64,000 nucleotides of DNA, from positions 1,364,001 to 1,428,000 of the forward strand of contig JAZGTN010000176.1 of the NCBI GenBank assembly GCA_037783415.1. Direction: 5' to 3'. The position numbers and the translations under genes were made by a program. Under the pieces are notes generated by a model, which worked only from the letters and a program-made list of their open reading frames with translations, ran no database searches and was not told the origin of the DNA. This DNA is from Leptasterias polaris (Eukaryota > Echinodermata > Asteroidea > Forcipulatida > Asteriidae). Numbering within the stretch: position 1 is the stretch's first letter; each line of letters opens with the position of its first letter. This document shows positions 23,501 to 38,500 of this stretch, one piece after another.

Positions 23501-26500
23501 AGTGCTCAACATGAAGGAAAAAAATTTAATCTACATTCCAGTGAATTCAAATTCAACTTTAAAAATAAACCAATACAAAAAATTAAAACAAATTCAGCTA
23601 GTTACTTGAAAAAAAGGGGGGGGGGGAAAGGAGGAAAAAACACTCACCATTTTCTTCTTTCCAGTGGTTTCCTTTTCCGCCACAGCCACTCTGCCTCCTT
23701 CGTTTTTCATCCTTTCTTTCAGCAAGTCTTCCCCACTGATGCCGAATGTCAGCAATTTTTCATTCAGTATTTCTTTCTCCCGCTTCATGAGGCGATTCTC
23801 TTCTTCCAGAATCTTTCCTGATTCCTCAAGGTCTCTCATATCCTGCTTGATCTCTCGATTGAACTGAACAATCTCAGTCAGGCGGTTAGTTGTCTTTACC
23901 CTGTCAGAGTTGGCGCTCTCTAGTTCCCTTTTAAGTGTTGCAACAGAGCATTCCAGTTCCTGCATTTTAAGTTGTTGGGCAGAGTTTTCCAGATCTTTTC
24001 TTTCTTTGACTGGGTTGACATTTTGTTCTTGTAGCTCTACTTTCTCCTGCTCACTGGCCAAAAGCTTCTTTCTTAGATCAGCAACTGTCTCTTTGAGCTC
24101 CTTGATGCTCTGTGGTTGAGACTGGCTCTCTGATTCTGGAGAGGAATTGGTGACCCTGTTGTCTTCTTTTGAACTCTGACTCAGCTGTTGTTCTAGCTCT
24201 TCCATCTGTGTAGAGCAGATGTCAATATCATCTTGTAAGTACTCATTTGCCTTCTCAAGTTTCTCGACTGTAACTTTTTTCTCTTGTAAGTCTGACTGCA
24301 AGGAGTCTCTGGCAGCTGTGACCTTTTCCAATTGGTCTTTCACATCACAAAGATTGCTCTCCAGCAGCTTTATTTGTTCCTGAAGGGTGTCTTGATCAAA
24401 CAGACTTTCCCTCTCGAGGTCACCGTTATCTTCTGAGATGATGATCCTTGGCTTTGTCAATTTAGTCTTTACATTGGCTGCCTTTGGTGTGACAAACCCA
24501 TCAAGTGATATTTGTTGATTTGGTGATCTAAGGAGCTGATCCTGCAGGTCAGCAATAGTACCCTTTAGAGTGTTGATCTCTTCCCTGAGTTTCGAGTTGG
24601 TGTCGTCATGTGACAGCACACCTGACTTTAACTCCTCCAGCTGTGCCTGAAGGTTGTTGTCAGGGCCACCGTTTTCCAGAGAAATTTCCAACTGCTTGAT
24701 CTCATCTCTTTTAAGATCTAACTCTTCCTTCATCTCTTCATTGGACACTCTGAGAGAATTCTCCAGAGTCTTGTAATCCTCAATCATTTTTAGAAGCTCT
24801 TTTTCTGAGACTCTAAGCTGTTCTACCTCCCCTTGCAGCTCTTGAATCTTTTTCTCCAAGCCACTCTTTTCCTCACCTGTCATTTTCTCAAAGTTTTCAA
24901 AGTCACCCATTTTAGCATGTGGTGTGAATAAGGAAAACTCCTGAACATCATCATCCTCATCTGAGCTCTGAGATGTGCGGACCGCACTCTTGGTTGCATT
25001 GACTTCACGAAGCCTTTCCTGGAGGTTAGACTGTGAGCTCTCAAGTTCATCAATCTTCTCTAAAAATCCTGACTCTCTCTCAGTCATGATGACATCAGCT
25101 TGCGCCAAAGTCTCCTGGAAGGCCTCCTGCCTTTCCTCAAGTTCTTGGACTTTCTGCTGTAACTCATCCCTTTCGGCAATCAATTCTGAAACTCTTTTCT
25201 TCAAAGATTCAACAAATTCCTCTTGAAAGAAATCATCTTCAAAACCGTCTTGCTTGTTGTCAGATTCAAAGTTTTCCTTTACTGCAAGCTGAATGCATGT
25301 CCTCTCGGAAGATGTCAATTTCTCAGTCAGTGTTTGCAATTGTTCCTTGAGATTGTCCACTTCACTGCAAGACTCTTTCAGAGAATGATCCTTCTTTTCT
25401 AGCTCATCATCAGCAGCTTCTAGATGACTTTGCAATTTCAAATTATCCTCCTTAAGCACAACCACTGTGTCTCTCAACCCCATCATCTCCCTTTCTTGCA
25501 CATCACACATCTCAGATTTTTCACACAATTTTTGATTGGTTTCCTCTAGTACAATTTCTGCTTGTGCAAGTGTCTCCTCAAATGCACTCTGCCTGTCCTC
25601 CAACTCTATGATTCTCTCTTGAGGGCCTTCTACTGGGATCGTTTGCCCTGAAAAGTCAACACCGTGCGTAGAATTTGTTGCTTTAACTGTTGATTCTTGT
25701 GATGCCATAACCTTAACCTCAGTCACTGGCATAACTGTGTCTTCAGTTTTGACCTGTTTTGACAGCTCCAAAGACTCGACTTTCAAAGTCAGATTAACCT
25801 CAGTTTCTCTCAACTTGTGCAGTTTTTCTTCTTTTATTTGACATTCTACCTCACACTCCTTCAAGGAGTCTTTAAGCTCCTTCATCTTTTTCTCCCCGAT
25901 TTCAAGTTGTTCATTCTTTTTATCCAATTCATGAGATGTATCTTCCAGCTGTTGCAATTTGTCAGAAAGTTCTCCGACAATTTTTGTTTGAGATTCTAAT
26001 TGATCATTGGCTTCCTGTAGTTCTTGTTCTTTGGCTGCCAGCAGCTCATTTTGTTCACTCAGTTTCTGGTTTACTTCTGACACGATGATATCAGCTTGAG
26101 CAATTGTCTCCTCATAAGCAACTTGTCTCTCCTCAAGTCCCTCTATTTTCAGAAGGTGCTCTTTTTCCTGCCGAGTAAACTCTTTAATTTTTTGCTCCAA
26201 ATAATCAACTGACGATACCTTTTCAATGTTGTCTGCCACTTTGAGTTTATCAGCTTCTCCTTTCTTCATTTGATTCAAGAAGTCTTCCATTTCTTGATAT
26301 TTTATGTCTTTCTCATCCAATTGCTCTCTCTGTTGGTGAACCTCCTCAGTAGCAGTATTCAACTTCTTATGTATATTCAGCAGTTCTCCTTTTGATTCCT
26401 CAAGAAGTTTCATCTCGGCATCCAGTTGTTCTTGAAGATCCTTCTTAGCAGCTTCCAACACTTTAGTTGCATCTCTTAATTCCTCTAGCTCTTTATTTCT

Positions 26501-29500
26501 TTCCATGAGTAAATTACTTTTCTCAGCTATTTTCTGCTCAGATTCCTCCAAATCTATTTTCAACTCTTTTGTGAATTCTTGAATTTCTTCAAGCTCTTCA
26601 TTCTTCAGTTCTAAAAGAGTGCTTTGTTCAATTATCTCCTCTTCAGTTTTTTTAAAACCTTCAAGGCGGTTTTTCAAATCCTCTTGCTCTTTTTCCATTT
26701 TTGCAAGAGTCTCTGCTTGGTCAAAGAAATCTGATTCAACATCCTCAAGTTCCTTGAGTCTTTTCTTGAGATCAGCAAGCTCTCTAGAGGAATCATCACA
26801 TTCTAATGATTTCCTCATGGAGTCTTTTCTTGCAATAGTTAGATCTGAATGTCTGTCTTGAAGCATTTTCTCCAATGTCTCAACCTGTTCTTTGAGCTTC
26901 TGGCATTGCTCTTCAGCATTTGTGACTCTTGACAGAAGTATCTGGTTTTCTTCCTTAAGTTCTTTCAGCTCCTCTGATTTGATTTCACTTCCTGGAGACT
27001 GAGAATTTTGTTCAAGAGCTTCAAGTTGGCTCTGAAGCTCTTCTTTATCGTCTTCAAGTTCTTTGATTCTACATTCGAGCTCTGTATGTAGCTCTGCAGA
27101 CACTTCTTCCAAGCGCACCATCTCATCTTCCGATGATTTCAGCTGCTGCTCAAGATCTTCCTTAGTTCCTTTAAGGTCATCTAAAAGGTTGTTTAGTTCC
27201 TTGATTTCAGTCTGAAAATGTTCCTCCAACTGCGCTTTCTCAGTTCTACATCTTTCAAGATCTTGCTGAAGCTCTTCAAGAGAGAAATCACTACCTATTG
27301 CATTATTGTCTTGATTATCTTCAGCATCTTGATGTTGCTTTTTTAAATGTTCACATTCTTTTTTCATTTCCTGTAATTTTGTGTGTTCACTTTCAAGCCT
27401 GTCTAACAGCTCTAAATTTTCCTCTTTTACTACCTCCAGTTCTTCACTCAATTCTTGCTCTTTTTGAAGAGCATCAGATTCATCACTGTCTCCGTTCCCA
27501 TCATTGCTTCTCAGCTTCAAAATCTCAATTTCTGACTGTAACTCCTCAACTTTTATTTCGAGCACTTCTTTCTCCTCCATCTTTTCAAGATCCTTTGATG
27601 TTTCAGGAATCTGCAATTGTAATTCTTCAAGATTCAGCACCTTTTCTTTCAGGGTTTCATTTTCGTCTGCAAATTCTGAAGCCTGGGTCTGTAATTCCTG
27701 ACACAGGTCAGTGAGTTCAAGGTTCACCTGTTCTAATGATTGTACCTTCTCCATAAGTTCAACTTCAGATTTTTCTAATTCTGCAACTTTACTGTGCATG
27801 TCTGATTCTGCCTCCTTAACTCCATGGACATGACTGTTTTCCTGTAATCCTGATTCTTGAGTTTCACTTCCTTCTCCAGATTGAGGAGCAGTGTCTTGCA
27901 CATCTTCTTCTTCGTATTCAATATACTCTTCTTCTGCCAGTGCTCCCAGCTCTCCAAATTCTCCCATCAGTCCCAAACTTTCCCCTAGAATTGACGAAGC
28001 ACCATGAGAGGCACTTAATTCATCCCGAGCAAACTTCTCAGCAACCTGAAGCTCCTCTATGTGTTCCTCTGCCTGGTCCAATTTTCCCTTTAATTCTAAC
28101 CGCAACCCTTCCAGGTCTTGAATCCTGTCTTGAAGGTAGTCCACCTGTGACTTCCAAGCATTATCCTGCGTCTCCAACTGAGCAACTCTATCCAGCAGAT
28201 TTTGCTCTGCCTGTTGCAATTCCTTGATCCTGCCCTGAAATACCTTCTCCGTGTGTCTGGCCTCGGCTGCTGCCCTTTCTACATCTTCCTTCTTGTCCAC
28301 ACCGGACGCCTGTGCTTGCTTTAATTGTCTGTTCAGCAGTTTGTTGGACTGCTCCAACTCTGCAATTTTCTCTCTAAGAGTCTCCTCACTCGCAAAGTCG
28401 CTATTGAGAACTAGCTCTTCAACATCTTTCAGCTTTGCCTCCAGGGACTCTCTAATAAGTTCAAGTTCTTTTATTTTCTGCTGCAGCAGAGTGACATCTT
28501 GTGACTCCTCCATGTTGCCACTGTTGTTATTACCATTTGTGTTATTGCTTGAATGTGGTGGAGTCACTGTCATTTCCTGTGTTGCCAACAACTCCGATTT
28601 GAGTTTTTCAATTTGCTTTTTGTAGCTCGTTTCTGTCAGCTCTTTCTTCTTTAATTTTTTCTGGAGTTTCTCCTCTTCTTCCCTGAAAAGATGTAAACGT
28701 AACATACGGTATGAGTTCTAACAATTCTTAATACATAATTTTGTATGTACATGTAACACTTTTTTGGGTAAAGTGTCTTAGGATTTGTATGTAAGAATTC
28801 TGGCGTAATATAAATGTTGGATAATATTATTTATTTATTTTCTCAAGAAAATGATGACCTATCAATAAAAAATAAGCTAACACTGTCAAGACCATTATAT
28901 TCTGTATTAATACTCAAGTGAACCTTTGACTGTGACAAATCAAATGAAACACCACAGATCATAAGAAAGTAATTTTTTTTAAATGTGAGTGTTTTTCTCA
29001 AGGATAATCATCCAAATATTCTTAAATTAGAAAAAACATATTCACTTTTAGTTATGATACTTACTCCTACTAAAACTTACCAAAAAACTACAAATATTGC
29101 ACTCTGTATTTTCTATTCTAAATTCCTACTGAAATAAATTTGGTTGAACAAATTATGCTATTTCTGTCAATAAAAATTATCCTTTCCATTTTTTCCCACA
29201 GAGAAATCTTTTGAAACTTGAGGCTAGGATTTTTCTGTTGAGTTTTTTAATAAAAAACATTGTACTGTGTTCAAAAAAAAAATGTCTGTACTCACAGCAA
29301 AGACTGTCTGCACTCTTCAGCTGACTTCAATCTATCAGCAACTTGTGCCTGGTCACTCTGCAGTCCCTCTGTAGTCTCCTGAAGACAAGAAATCTCTGCT
29401 TCTAACTCCGCCCTCTCCCTGTTCCTCTCAGCAAGTCCAAGATGGATATCTTCTTGTAGATGACCTAATTGGTCCTCTAGCTCATGGATGCGGGTATTAA

Positions 29501-32500
29501 GATGTGCCTCCGTCCGCTCCAGATCAGCAACTCGCTAAGTTAAAAGAAACATGAAACCAAATATCAGTTGAGGCTTCGCTGGCTCTCTTAATAGTGCCAA
29601 ACAGTAATGAATAGCTTCTTCAGATGATTAACAGTGAACAATTTTACAGCATATACTCCCATACTCTGTAATGTTTATACAATGTCCCTTAATGAGCTTT
29701 AATCAACTGCTTTAAATGTTTCACACAAAATTTAAAACAATTTGGACACTCTGCATTTTACAACAAACTTCTGTCTGGAAACTTGGTTTGCATCGTTTCC
29801 ATGCGAAAAAGCTGTAAATATTTTTTCTTCAAAAGTTTATAAAATGCCTATTATTCAGTGACAAAATTGTAAAAGATTTCACAGCACAGTTCAGTTGCCA
29901 TTTGATTTCATATGCTCTGAGAAGTCAAATGCAGTACATATGTAATGCAGACAGATTCTTCATCATAATGTTTGGATATTTTCCCATGTGATGACGAAAA
30001 CACTTGAGTAAAAGCCTGGTTCATACTTCAAGCAAATTGAGAAAGCAAAGCAAATTTTCCTACGTCGCAATTGGAAAAAAGTGCACATGTAATTTACTTC
30101 GCATTCCCTCCTGCTTGATGTATGAACCAGGCTAACAGTATTACAATTTTATTGATTTATTTCATTACATATCCAACAGCCCAAGCGCCAATAACAGGAT
30201 GGTGAATAGGAAACGAGAAGAAATGTTCAGTTTTAGATGTGGGAGGAAAATCCAAATGGGGAAAAATCTACGCAATCAGGTCGGGACTGAAAACCCAATC
30301 CACACGAAGTTGTTCTCAAACTTCAAAATATAAAAGTTTGCGCTGGGTGGAGGAGAGGCTATGCAAGCGCAAAGCCTTTACAGCATGGGGTCTTGGGCCT
30401 GAGTAAGGGCCTGGAATTTTTTTGATTGTACATGCTCTGTGATCATGGTGATACACTCTGTGGCGATTCCTGACGACCACTTCCTCATGACTTCTTTGAG
30501 CAAAGGTTTTAAAGATTGCATTTCAACTCTGATATGAATGAACTTGAAAAAAGGCGAGGACAAAACGTGGCAGACAGATTTTAAACCTTGGCAGCGACTT
30601 CTCAAACGTGGCAGCGCTTTTTTACATGGAGCACTTTTTTTACATGTTCGAGAAAATTGACACGCACGGCTCTGCTCTCAGGAGAGATTTTGCACTGGGG
30701 TCCACAGATGTGAAAGGAAAAGAAACAAATTGATGCCCCAATAAAATCAGAACATAAATTCCCGATATTGTTTTCTTTGTGTGGGGGCAAGCTTTATCTT
30801 TATTTGGTGCAATATGAAGACTCCTCAAACTCAAAAGTTATGAACTTAAAAATATTGGTTTCACAATCAGACAGAAGCAAGCTGAGAAAACAAAATAAAA
30901 TAACATTTCCAGCATGTACACATGCAATTTGGGGATTTTGGATTTAGAATGAGGATTTGAATGCAGAAGACTTTGGGAAGATGTGAGATGAATATGAGAG
31001 AAAATGGAAATTCATGTCATGAGAATTACATTACAAAATGTTAATTGAACTGGGAAGGAAAGGTGTTGAATAATATTAATTAGTATTAGGCCTATCGACT
31101 CTTTTCCTACCTGAGATTCCCACGTGTATTACATTGTTTTAAGACCAACTGACTATGTATGCAAATTATTAAAATGTAAACAGATATAAGGGTCAGATGA
31201 AAAAATATTTGGAGTATCTAACTAAGATTGGATGGATGTGAACATTCCTGAAAAATTGCTTATGGACATGGGTCCCACATATTCTAGACCCGGGACCTCA
31301 TAACTAATAAACTACAGGTTCAGACACAATAAGGACAATTTTGTCTTTTTCCCTTTGATGACCGAGTTACTTCTTCCCAGAAAATTTGAAGACACAAGGA
31401 GGTTTTAAAAAAATCCTGAAATCAGGAAAATCTGAGAAATTACATGTCTGAACAATGTTGGGTATCAAAATGAAGCTTACAGCCGGCTGAGTGTGGATAT
31501 TGCATCAATTACATGTCTGAACAATGTTGGGTATCAACATGAAGCTTACAGCCGGCTGAGTGTGGATATTGCATCAATTACATGTCTGAACAATGTTGGG
31601 TATCAACATGAAGCTTACAGCCGGCTGAGTGTGGATATTGCATCAATTACATGTCTGAACAATGTTGGGTATCAAAATGAAGCTTACAGCCGGCTGAGTG
31701 TGGATATTGCATCAATTTTCTGAGGATTACCCAGAATACAAAGTAGGCATCGAAAAAGAAAGAGTTGTATATTTTCAGGTGATGATGTCGAAGTTGATAG
31801 ATCTGCTTGTGGGGCAGACTGTGCATGCACGCCCTTTGGCTTGTCAGGTAGTCAAAGAGTAATAAGGTACATGTAATATATCATTCTGGTAACCAAGGAA
31901 CCCTTTAAAAAAAAGGGAAACTTAAAAGTGCCATGCACTGTGACCTGTGAACACGTACCCATGAAGATAAGACAATGACAAATCTCAGTTTTTGATGTTG
32001 GAGGAATATCACAACTGGAGAAAACCCACTCAAATATGTAGGGACTGAAAACCCAGTCCACACAGTAACATTAAGCCAACACAAATATGAAAATGTAGGG
32101 TCATTACATTGTTAAATTGTCTTATATGTGTTAGTACCAATAAAATAGAACCCCTAAGAATGTAGTGTGTACTAAATATGAGACTACAATATATTGAAAA
32201 TATAGTGTTCTTTAAAAAGACTATGATGTTTGTCAATCCAACATAGAAATACTGCTGAAGATAAAGAAAACAGGTACACAGTACACGTAACATGATAAGC
32301 ACTGCAATGTCTGACCATTCTGACTGAATGATTCACAGCCAGATCAACAAAGTCGAATAGATAAAATACTAAAGTAGGAATCGCGGATACCATCAGCAAA
32401 GGCTAGCTATCACAAACAACCTCAACACAAACATGATCCATATTTTCTCTGTATTTTTCAGGAACACAAACTAGAGTGTCCATCAACCAAGGATGATGTG

Positions 32501-35500
32501 TTCATACATGTACACTTAAATATTAGACATGAAGCCACTGCATAAGCAGTTCACTTTAAATATTTGTTTATAAATATAAGCACTATCTGTTTGACAATGA
32601 TGATGACGTGGTATATCCAAACCCCTCCATGATCCAACTAAAATTAGTGCTTCAAATTCAAGTAGATTATGAAATACTTTACATGGTCATCAGGTAGTCA
32701 TGCCGGCCCTCCATTATCAAAATAGTATCATCACTACTACTATCCCATATATTCAGCTTGCACGATACGATTCACTATCCAGACTAAAACTTGTAATTCC
32801 CCATCGTCACTAGGATATAGATGAGTTTTACCCAGGCAGGCTCATAACAACTCTGTCACCTCTCATAAAACATCTATTAAAGTTCAAATATGCCTCCCCT
32901 TGGTCTACTCATCCAGTGAGGTCAGTAGTTTATAGCAGCATGTCAACAATCAACAAGCCAGTACACACACCAAGTAGCCCATTCACAGAAGCTTGGTAAG
33001 TGCACTCAGGCACTATAATCTACCCACTGACTATTGAGACTGTAATCACCAAATACCTGTGTTAGACTGGATCAATAATCTATAAAGTACACAAGCAGAC
33101 TGTTAAGGGGGTTTGGAGAGAGGTACATTATTCGCTTTTCTTTCATTTGAATTAGAATGGTGGCCTTGCACACTGGTATGGCTGGAAGCACCTGTGTATT
33201 GTGCTTGATATTAGTCAGTTAATGTGCCTTTGAGGTGTTTCACCTTGACTATGTAGGTTTTCTATTCAAAGTTGATGACTTCCTAACCTAACAACTGCCG
33301 AAACAACTGCCTATCTGTTACCTTTGTTTGTTAGATAACAAATTTAAGTTCTTGGTCTATACTTTTTAGGCAGTAATAAGTTAGGCCTATAATCTTTAAA
33401 GAGACAATATTCCTTGCTGCATGAAGACAGTTTAATTTTTAGCTCATCGCTACATCAACTACACATGGAAATTTAGTTTCTGTAATATGCATCCACTATC
33501 ACACAAACCAACTCTTCATGGCAAATAAATGTGCTTTTTATCAATTTGATTTTATCTCTATATTGACAAATCCCTTAGTCTATGTTCCTACCTCCACACT
33601 TGTTCAGACACTGTTCACTTTTTATACTAACTACAGTAATCTTGTGCACAAGTCGTTTCCATACACTTGATGTAAATTTCCCTTAGTCTATGTTCCTACC
33701 TCCACACTTGTTCAGACACTGTTCACTTTTTATACTAACTACGGTAATCTTGTGTGCAATAAAAATCTCGATCTTAAAGAGGAAGGGAAGTGACCAATTC
33801 AATTTTGTGATGTACTCATTTTCCAATAGATATAGTCTTCATGTGAGTGGGAAAAAAATTACAAAACTCTGACCCAATGTTAAAATGGTGTAAATTGCCA
33901 TTGCATTCGATACCCTTCCAGTGCAAAATTTGTCAACATCCAAAACATCTGATGACGTCATTCTGAGAAAAATGGGTCTGTACATTTTAGTTCATAACTG
34001 ACTTTTTCAGAGTGAAATTTGAAACATGACGTCATAGGATTTCAACAAATAATGGATTTTTACATTCCAAGGAGGAATTTTCGGTCAGTCAAAAGAATAC
34101 ATTTAAGGACGTTTTGATTGAATATTATTGAAAGTCAGTTATGAACCAAAACATCTCTATACAAAAATGTGGAGACCCATTTTTCTCAGAATGACGTCAT
34201 CAGATGTTTTGGATGTTGACAAATTTTGCACTGGAAAGGTATCAAAAGCAATGGCAATTTACACCATTTTAACGATCGGTTAGAGACTTTAATATTTTTC
34301 CCCACTCACACGAAGACTCTATCTATTGGAAAATGAGAGCATCACATAATTGAATTGTTAATTTCCCTTCCTCTTTGAATTATACATAGAGCTCAAATAA
34401 CTGCGTGAACTGACTTTATCATAGTTTGCCATTTTGTCTTTCTCTAATACAAGTCAATGTTACCATAACAAGGCAGGAAGGGGAAGTATTTTTGTTCCAT
34501 CCATTCTCTTACTGTGAGGATCATAATTTACTATCTGCTATTGCATACACAGAACAAAGCAAGGGTCTCTTCTTTCTTCATGGTTGGCTACTTTCAAGAT
34601 ATTTGGATACTAACCAGAAACAATCCTGAAAAATCACAAACTAGGGCCTGATTTCATACAACTCCTTATTAATTAAGCTGAGAACTTTGTTCAACTAACT
34701 AACTTCTGCTGGGGAAAATTAAGCACGGCATCAGTCACAACAGTACAAATAATATTTGTTTCTGTTTAGCAAGATATCAATGATATTTGGTTGTGGTTGT
34801 GTGAATGAATTTTACGATTAATATAAAAGTAAAGAACTGAGGTTAAGATATATTTCCTACAGACTATCTAACTGGGAAAACTTTCAAAAGAAGCGGTCGT
34901 TTTTCAGTGAAGAATGAACAGATGATAAAATACAAGAAACACGAGCAACACAGTATTTTTGTTATGAATCAAAGACACCCTCAACAGCAACTAGCACTGT
35001 AACCCAAAGGCATGAGAAATACTAATGTAGAGAAGATGATATGGTTGTCATGTTAGATGTGGGAGGGTTCAAACAGGGGTCCAGAAGGCAGGGGACGATA
35101 CCACTAAACTAACTTGATCTCCACTAAACACAATTTTTAATGAAAAAGAATGTTTCATAAGCAAATGGGGATTCCCCCCCCCCCTCCCCAAAAAATTAAC
35201 ATAATCTAAAACTCTGAATTGAGCAGGTTATGTGCTTTTAAACCTTTCTTAGGCTAGATGTTTTACTATTATCTCAATAAGTTTTAACTTGTTGAGATAA
35301 AAGTACTTTGGTGGTCAATAGATAGTTTGGTGGTCCATGGTATTAAAAAAATAATAATCCAATAGAACAGAAAATAGGAAGGTCATGGGGAAGCCAAAAG
35401 AGATACCATAAACACAAGCAATGGGATGACAAGAATCTGATGCGTTCACACAAATTATGCTTATTAGTTTACCATCTTAGCCAATTGCAGCTGGCGAAGT

Positions 35501-38500
35501 AAGGATGGTGAATCCTCATTGGTCAATTTCTGTGACCTGTGCATACTTATAAGCTGGTGGGAATCAATTGGCATTAATAGCAACTTTAGGTTAGCATTAT
35601 ATACATACAATAACCCATAAACAACAAATGTTATAAAGCATAAAAGACAAATATACTTCATTGTAATTTTAAATTAATTTTATGAAAAGCACTGCAACCA
35701 TACACACCAATCTTACCGCATTTATGAAAAGCACTGCAACCATACACACCAATCTTACCGCATTTATGAAAAGCACTGCAACCATACACACAAATCTTAC
35801 CGCATTTATGAAAAGCACTGCAACCATACACACAAATCTTACCGCGTTTTTTATACATTATATGGTACATCAAATTCTAGAAAAAATTGCCTTCAACTTT
35901 ATTTAACACAATCTTTATGTAACAACTCTACATCAAATCCTTTGAGTTCTGGGATGTGTCTGATTAAAGTGGGGAGACTGTGCTATAGTGACTGGCCCCA
36001 AGGCAACTGTGGATGAACTGGCTGTGCAATAGTGACTGGCCCCAAGGCAATGTGGATGGTCTGCCCTATGCTATTGTGACTGACCCCAAAGGAAACTTTG
36101 GATGGGCTGGCTGCGCTATAGTGACTGGCCCCAAAAGGAAACTGTGGATGGTCTGGCTGTGCTATAGTGACTGGCCCCAAAGAAAACTGTGGATGGTCTG
36201 GCTGTGCTATAGTGACTGGCCCCAAGGCAAATGCAAATTGTCTGGCTGTGCTATAGTGACAAACCCCGAGGCAAAAGCAGATGGTCTGGCTGTGCTTTAG
36301 TATAGTGACTGGCCCCAAGGCTGCTCCTTGACCAACCCATCAAACACCAGCAAACACAAGGGAAGGATTTTGCAAGATTGATATTGTAGCGTTTTATAAC
36401 CAGTAGCAAAGGCACTTTACTAAATGCTGTTATTATTAGTAGTAGTAGTTATGGAGGTAACTGAACCGGAGGTCGTTGGTTCAAATCCCGCTCTAGTCAA
36501 CTTTTCTTTGTTCAACCCAAAATAATTTAAAAATTTACCCAGTCAGTTTCCCTTGTGGTTTATTATTTGGTTTTCAATTCAATGTGTTGTATCACAAATT
36601 ATTTGTTTCAATACAATCCTGAACATTCTGGGTATAAAACAAAATATGCAACAAACCTATGAAAACCACTAAAATAAAAGTGCAAAAACAAATTTCAAAG
36701 CAACCAACTTCATGCAGTGCAAAGTAATTTGAAATTATTAATTTGCACTAAGCTTTACTAATTCTTTGAGAAAATCCAGTAAATCGGGCTATTATATAGT
36801 TAATTCTACCTATTCTGCATATGACTGTCCTTCTAGTGTGACAGACAGAATCCCAAAACTAAATTTAGACCCAACTTAAAATGAATAAATCAAATCAAAT
36901 AAGTAAAACTGGAGGAAATATCAATAAAATTTACCTGTCAGAGCTGGATCGGAAGCAAATGAAATAAGATAGACATGTTCGGGTAAATAGACATGTTCGG
37001 GTCAAGTGACTTGATTTTTGATTTAGTAAATCATTTCTGTAAAAAACAAGCATTTTTCAAACATGCAAAGCAAAACAATCTAAGAATTTGCAGAAAAAAA
37101 ACATTGCGGTGGCAATTAAACTTGCATCCAAACAGCATGCAAGCTTAGCAGCCAAATCCGTACCTGTTTTTGAGTGTCTTCCATCTGATTGACACACTCC
37201 CTTTGGGATTCAACCTCTTGCTGTAAATATTGTATCAGTGAATCTTTTTCCAGGACCAGACCTTCCAATGAAAGTACTCTCTGAAATCAAGTTATACATT
37301 GTAGGAAATTAATTAGCCTTGAGAAAGACTCTGCTAGGGTCGAAACGTGACTCTGCTAGGGTCGAAACGTCAGGCCATTAACTAATTTTTGCATTGATAC
37401 CACAGGTCCTGGTTGGTAAGCAGTTTGCAACAGCTAATCCCATTTTCTTGACAATAATTGAGACAGCTAAATGTATTAAGGAAAATATATCAATAGGTAT
37501 TTTCTCTCATTCCTACAATCATTGGCCTTATTATTTAGTGTCAGAAAGTGAATAACATCACAGAAATCACATTACACACATATTATTTTATTAGGATTCT
37601 CTATTAAGTATTAACCTGTTTAAATAACAAATAATACATAAAATTGGTCTGCTCTCAATCAACAAAAGGCAGTGTCTTCTCAATTTCTTTAAAGTCTGGT
37701 GGCTAATTATTGTTTGGCACTTCAGTTATAAATCAAACCCAAGAACCTCAGATGTCTGAACTGCTACACCTGGAGTACCTTGCCTACTGACCTTGTTAAT
37801 AATTTCACATATGATCCTCTTACTGGAATTTATATGTAAGCTTAAGAATCAATTTGATGCCTAGTTTGGTTTTTTATTAAAGACTGTTTTTAAAGACTCA
37901 CTGCAGGCGTTTCTTCTTTCTGTTAGGCCTTTTAAATTGTTCTGTGTTAAAAAGAATTACATTTAGCTTTGTTTCTTTTGTATGTCTATGCCCTTCCTTG
38001 TCTTAACTATTTTTGTTTGTCATTTCCTTGCTTTTTCTAGAGTTTGGAAGACATACGCCTTGTGGCGACAGTTAAATTTAAACTTTTATGCTCTCCTGGG
38101 CATCCCACTGTTGTTTTACGCAATTTTTATTATCTTTTTAAAATTAATTCATGTACTTGTGAATTTTTTCCCAAATAAATATTAATATTACCACTGGAAT
38201 TCCCAATGATCAGATGCCAGCTTACCCTGACGCAATAATAACTTCACCAACAAAAAATAAGAAATTTGTGAGTTAGATTTGAATATCCTCTGAAAAACAG
38301 TTGCTATATCACATAGCTCAAAGAAAGCTGTTGCTATATCACATAGCTCAAAGAAAAACAGTTGCTATATCACATAGCTCAAAGAAAGCTGTTGCTATAT
38401 CACATAGCTCAAAGAAAGCTGTTGCTATATCACATAGCTCAAAGAAAGCTGTTGCTATATCACATAGCTCAAAGAAAGCTGTTGCTATATCACATAGCTC

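Larger units (their letters stand above)
21094..23647. other. 2.55-kb intron with repeat fragments
   Basis: No coding exon seen. Contains a GGCTTAGGCTC/AAGCTGAAGC quasi-inverted repeat (about 21140-21300), a possible pogo-like MITE (21538-21701), a TATCTAATATATA microsatellite (22133-22180), AT-rich sequence and a fragment of the CATAGAGCTGC-type MITE (about 23070-23232). Confidence 0.6.
29535..37163. other. 7.6-kb intron, no exon seen
   Basis: Longest internal intron. Neither strand shows a supported exon. It contains a short MITE (30009-30135), two copies of one SINE-like repeat (30205-30306, 31966-32066), a 69-bp minisatellite (31440-31716), a direct repeat (33571-33754), a near-perfect fold-back (33774-34378), a 42-bp and a 44-bp minisatellite (35680-35850, 35979-36320) and a tRNA-derived SINE (36456-36580). 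Confidence 0.75.
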
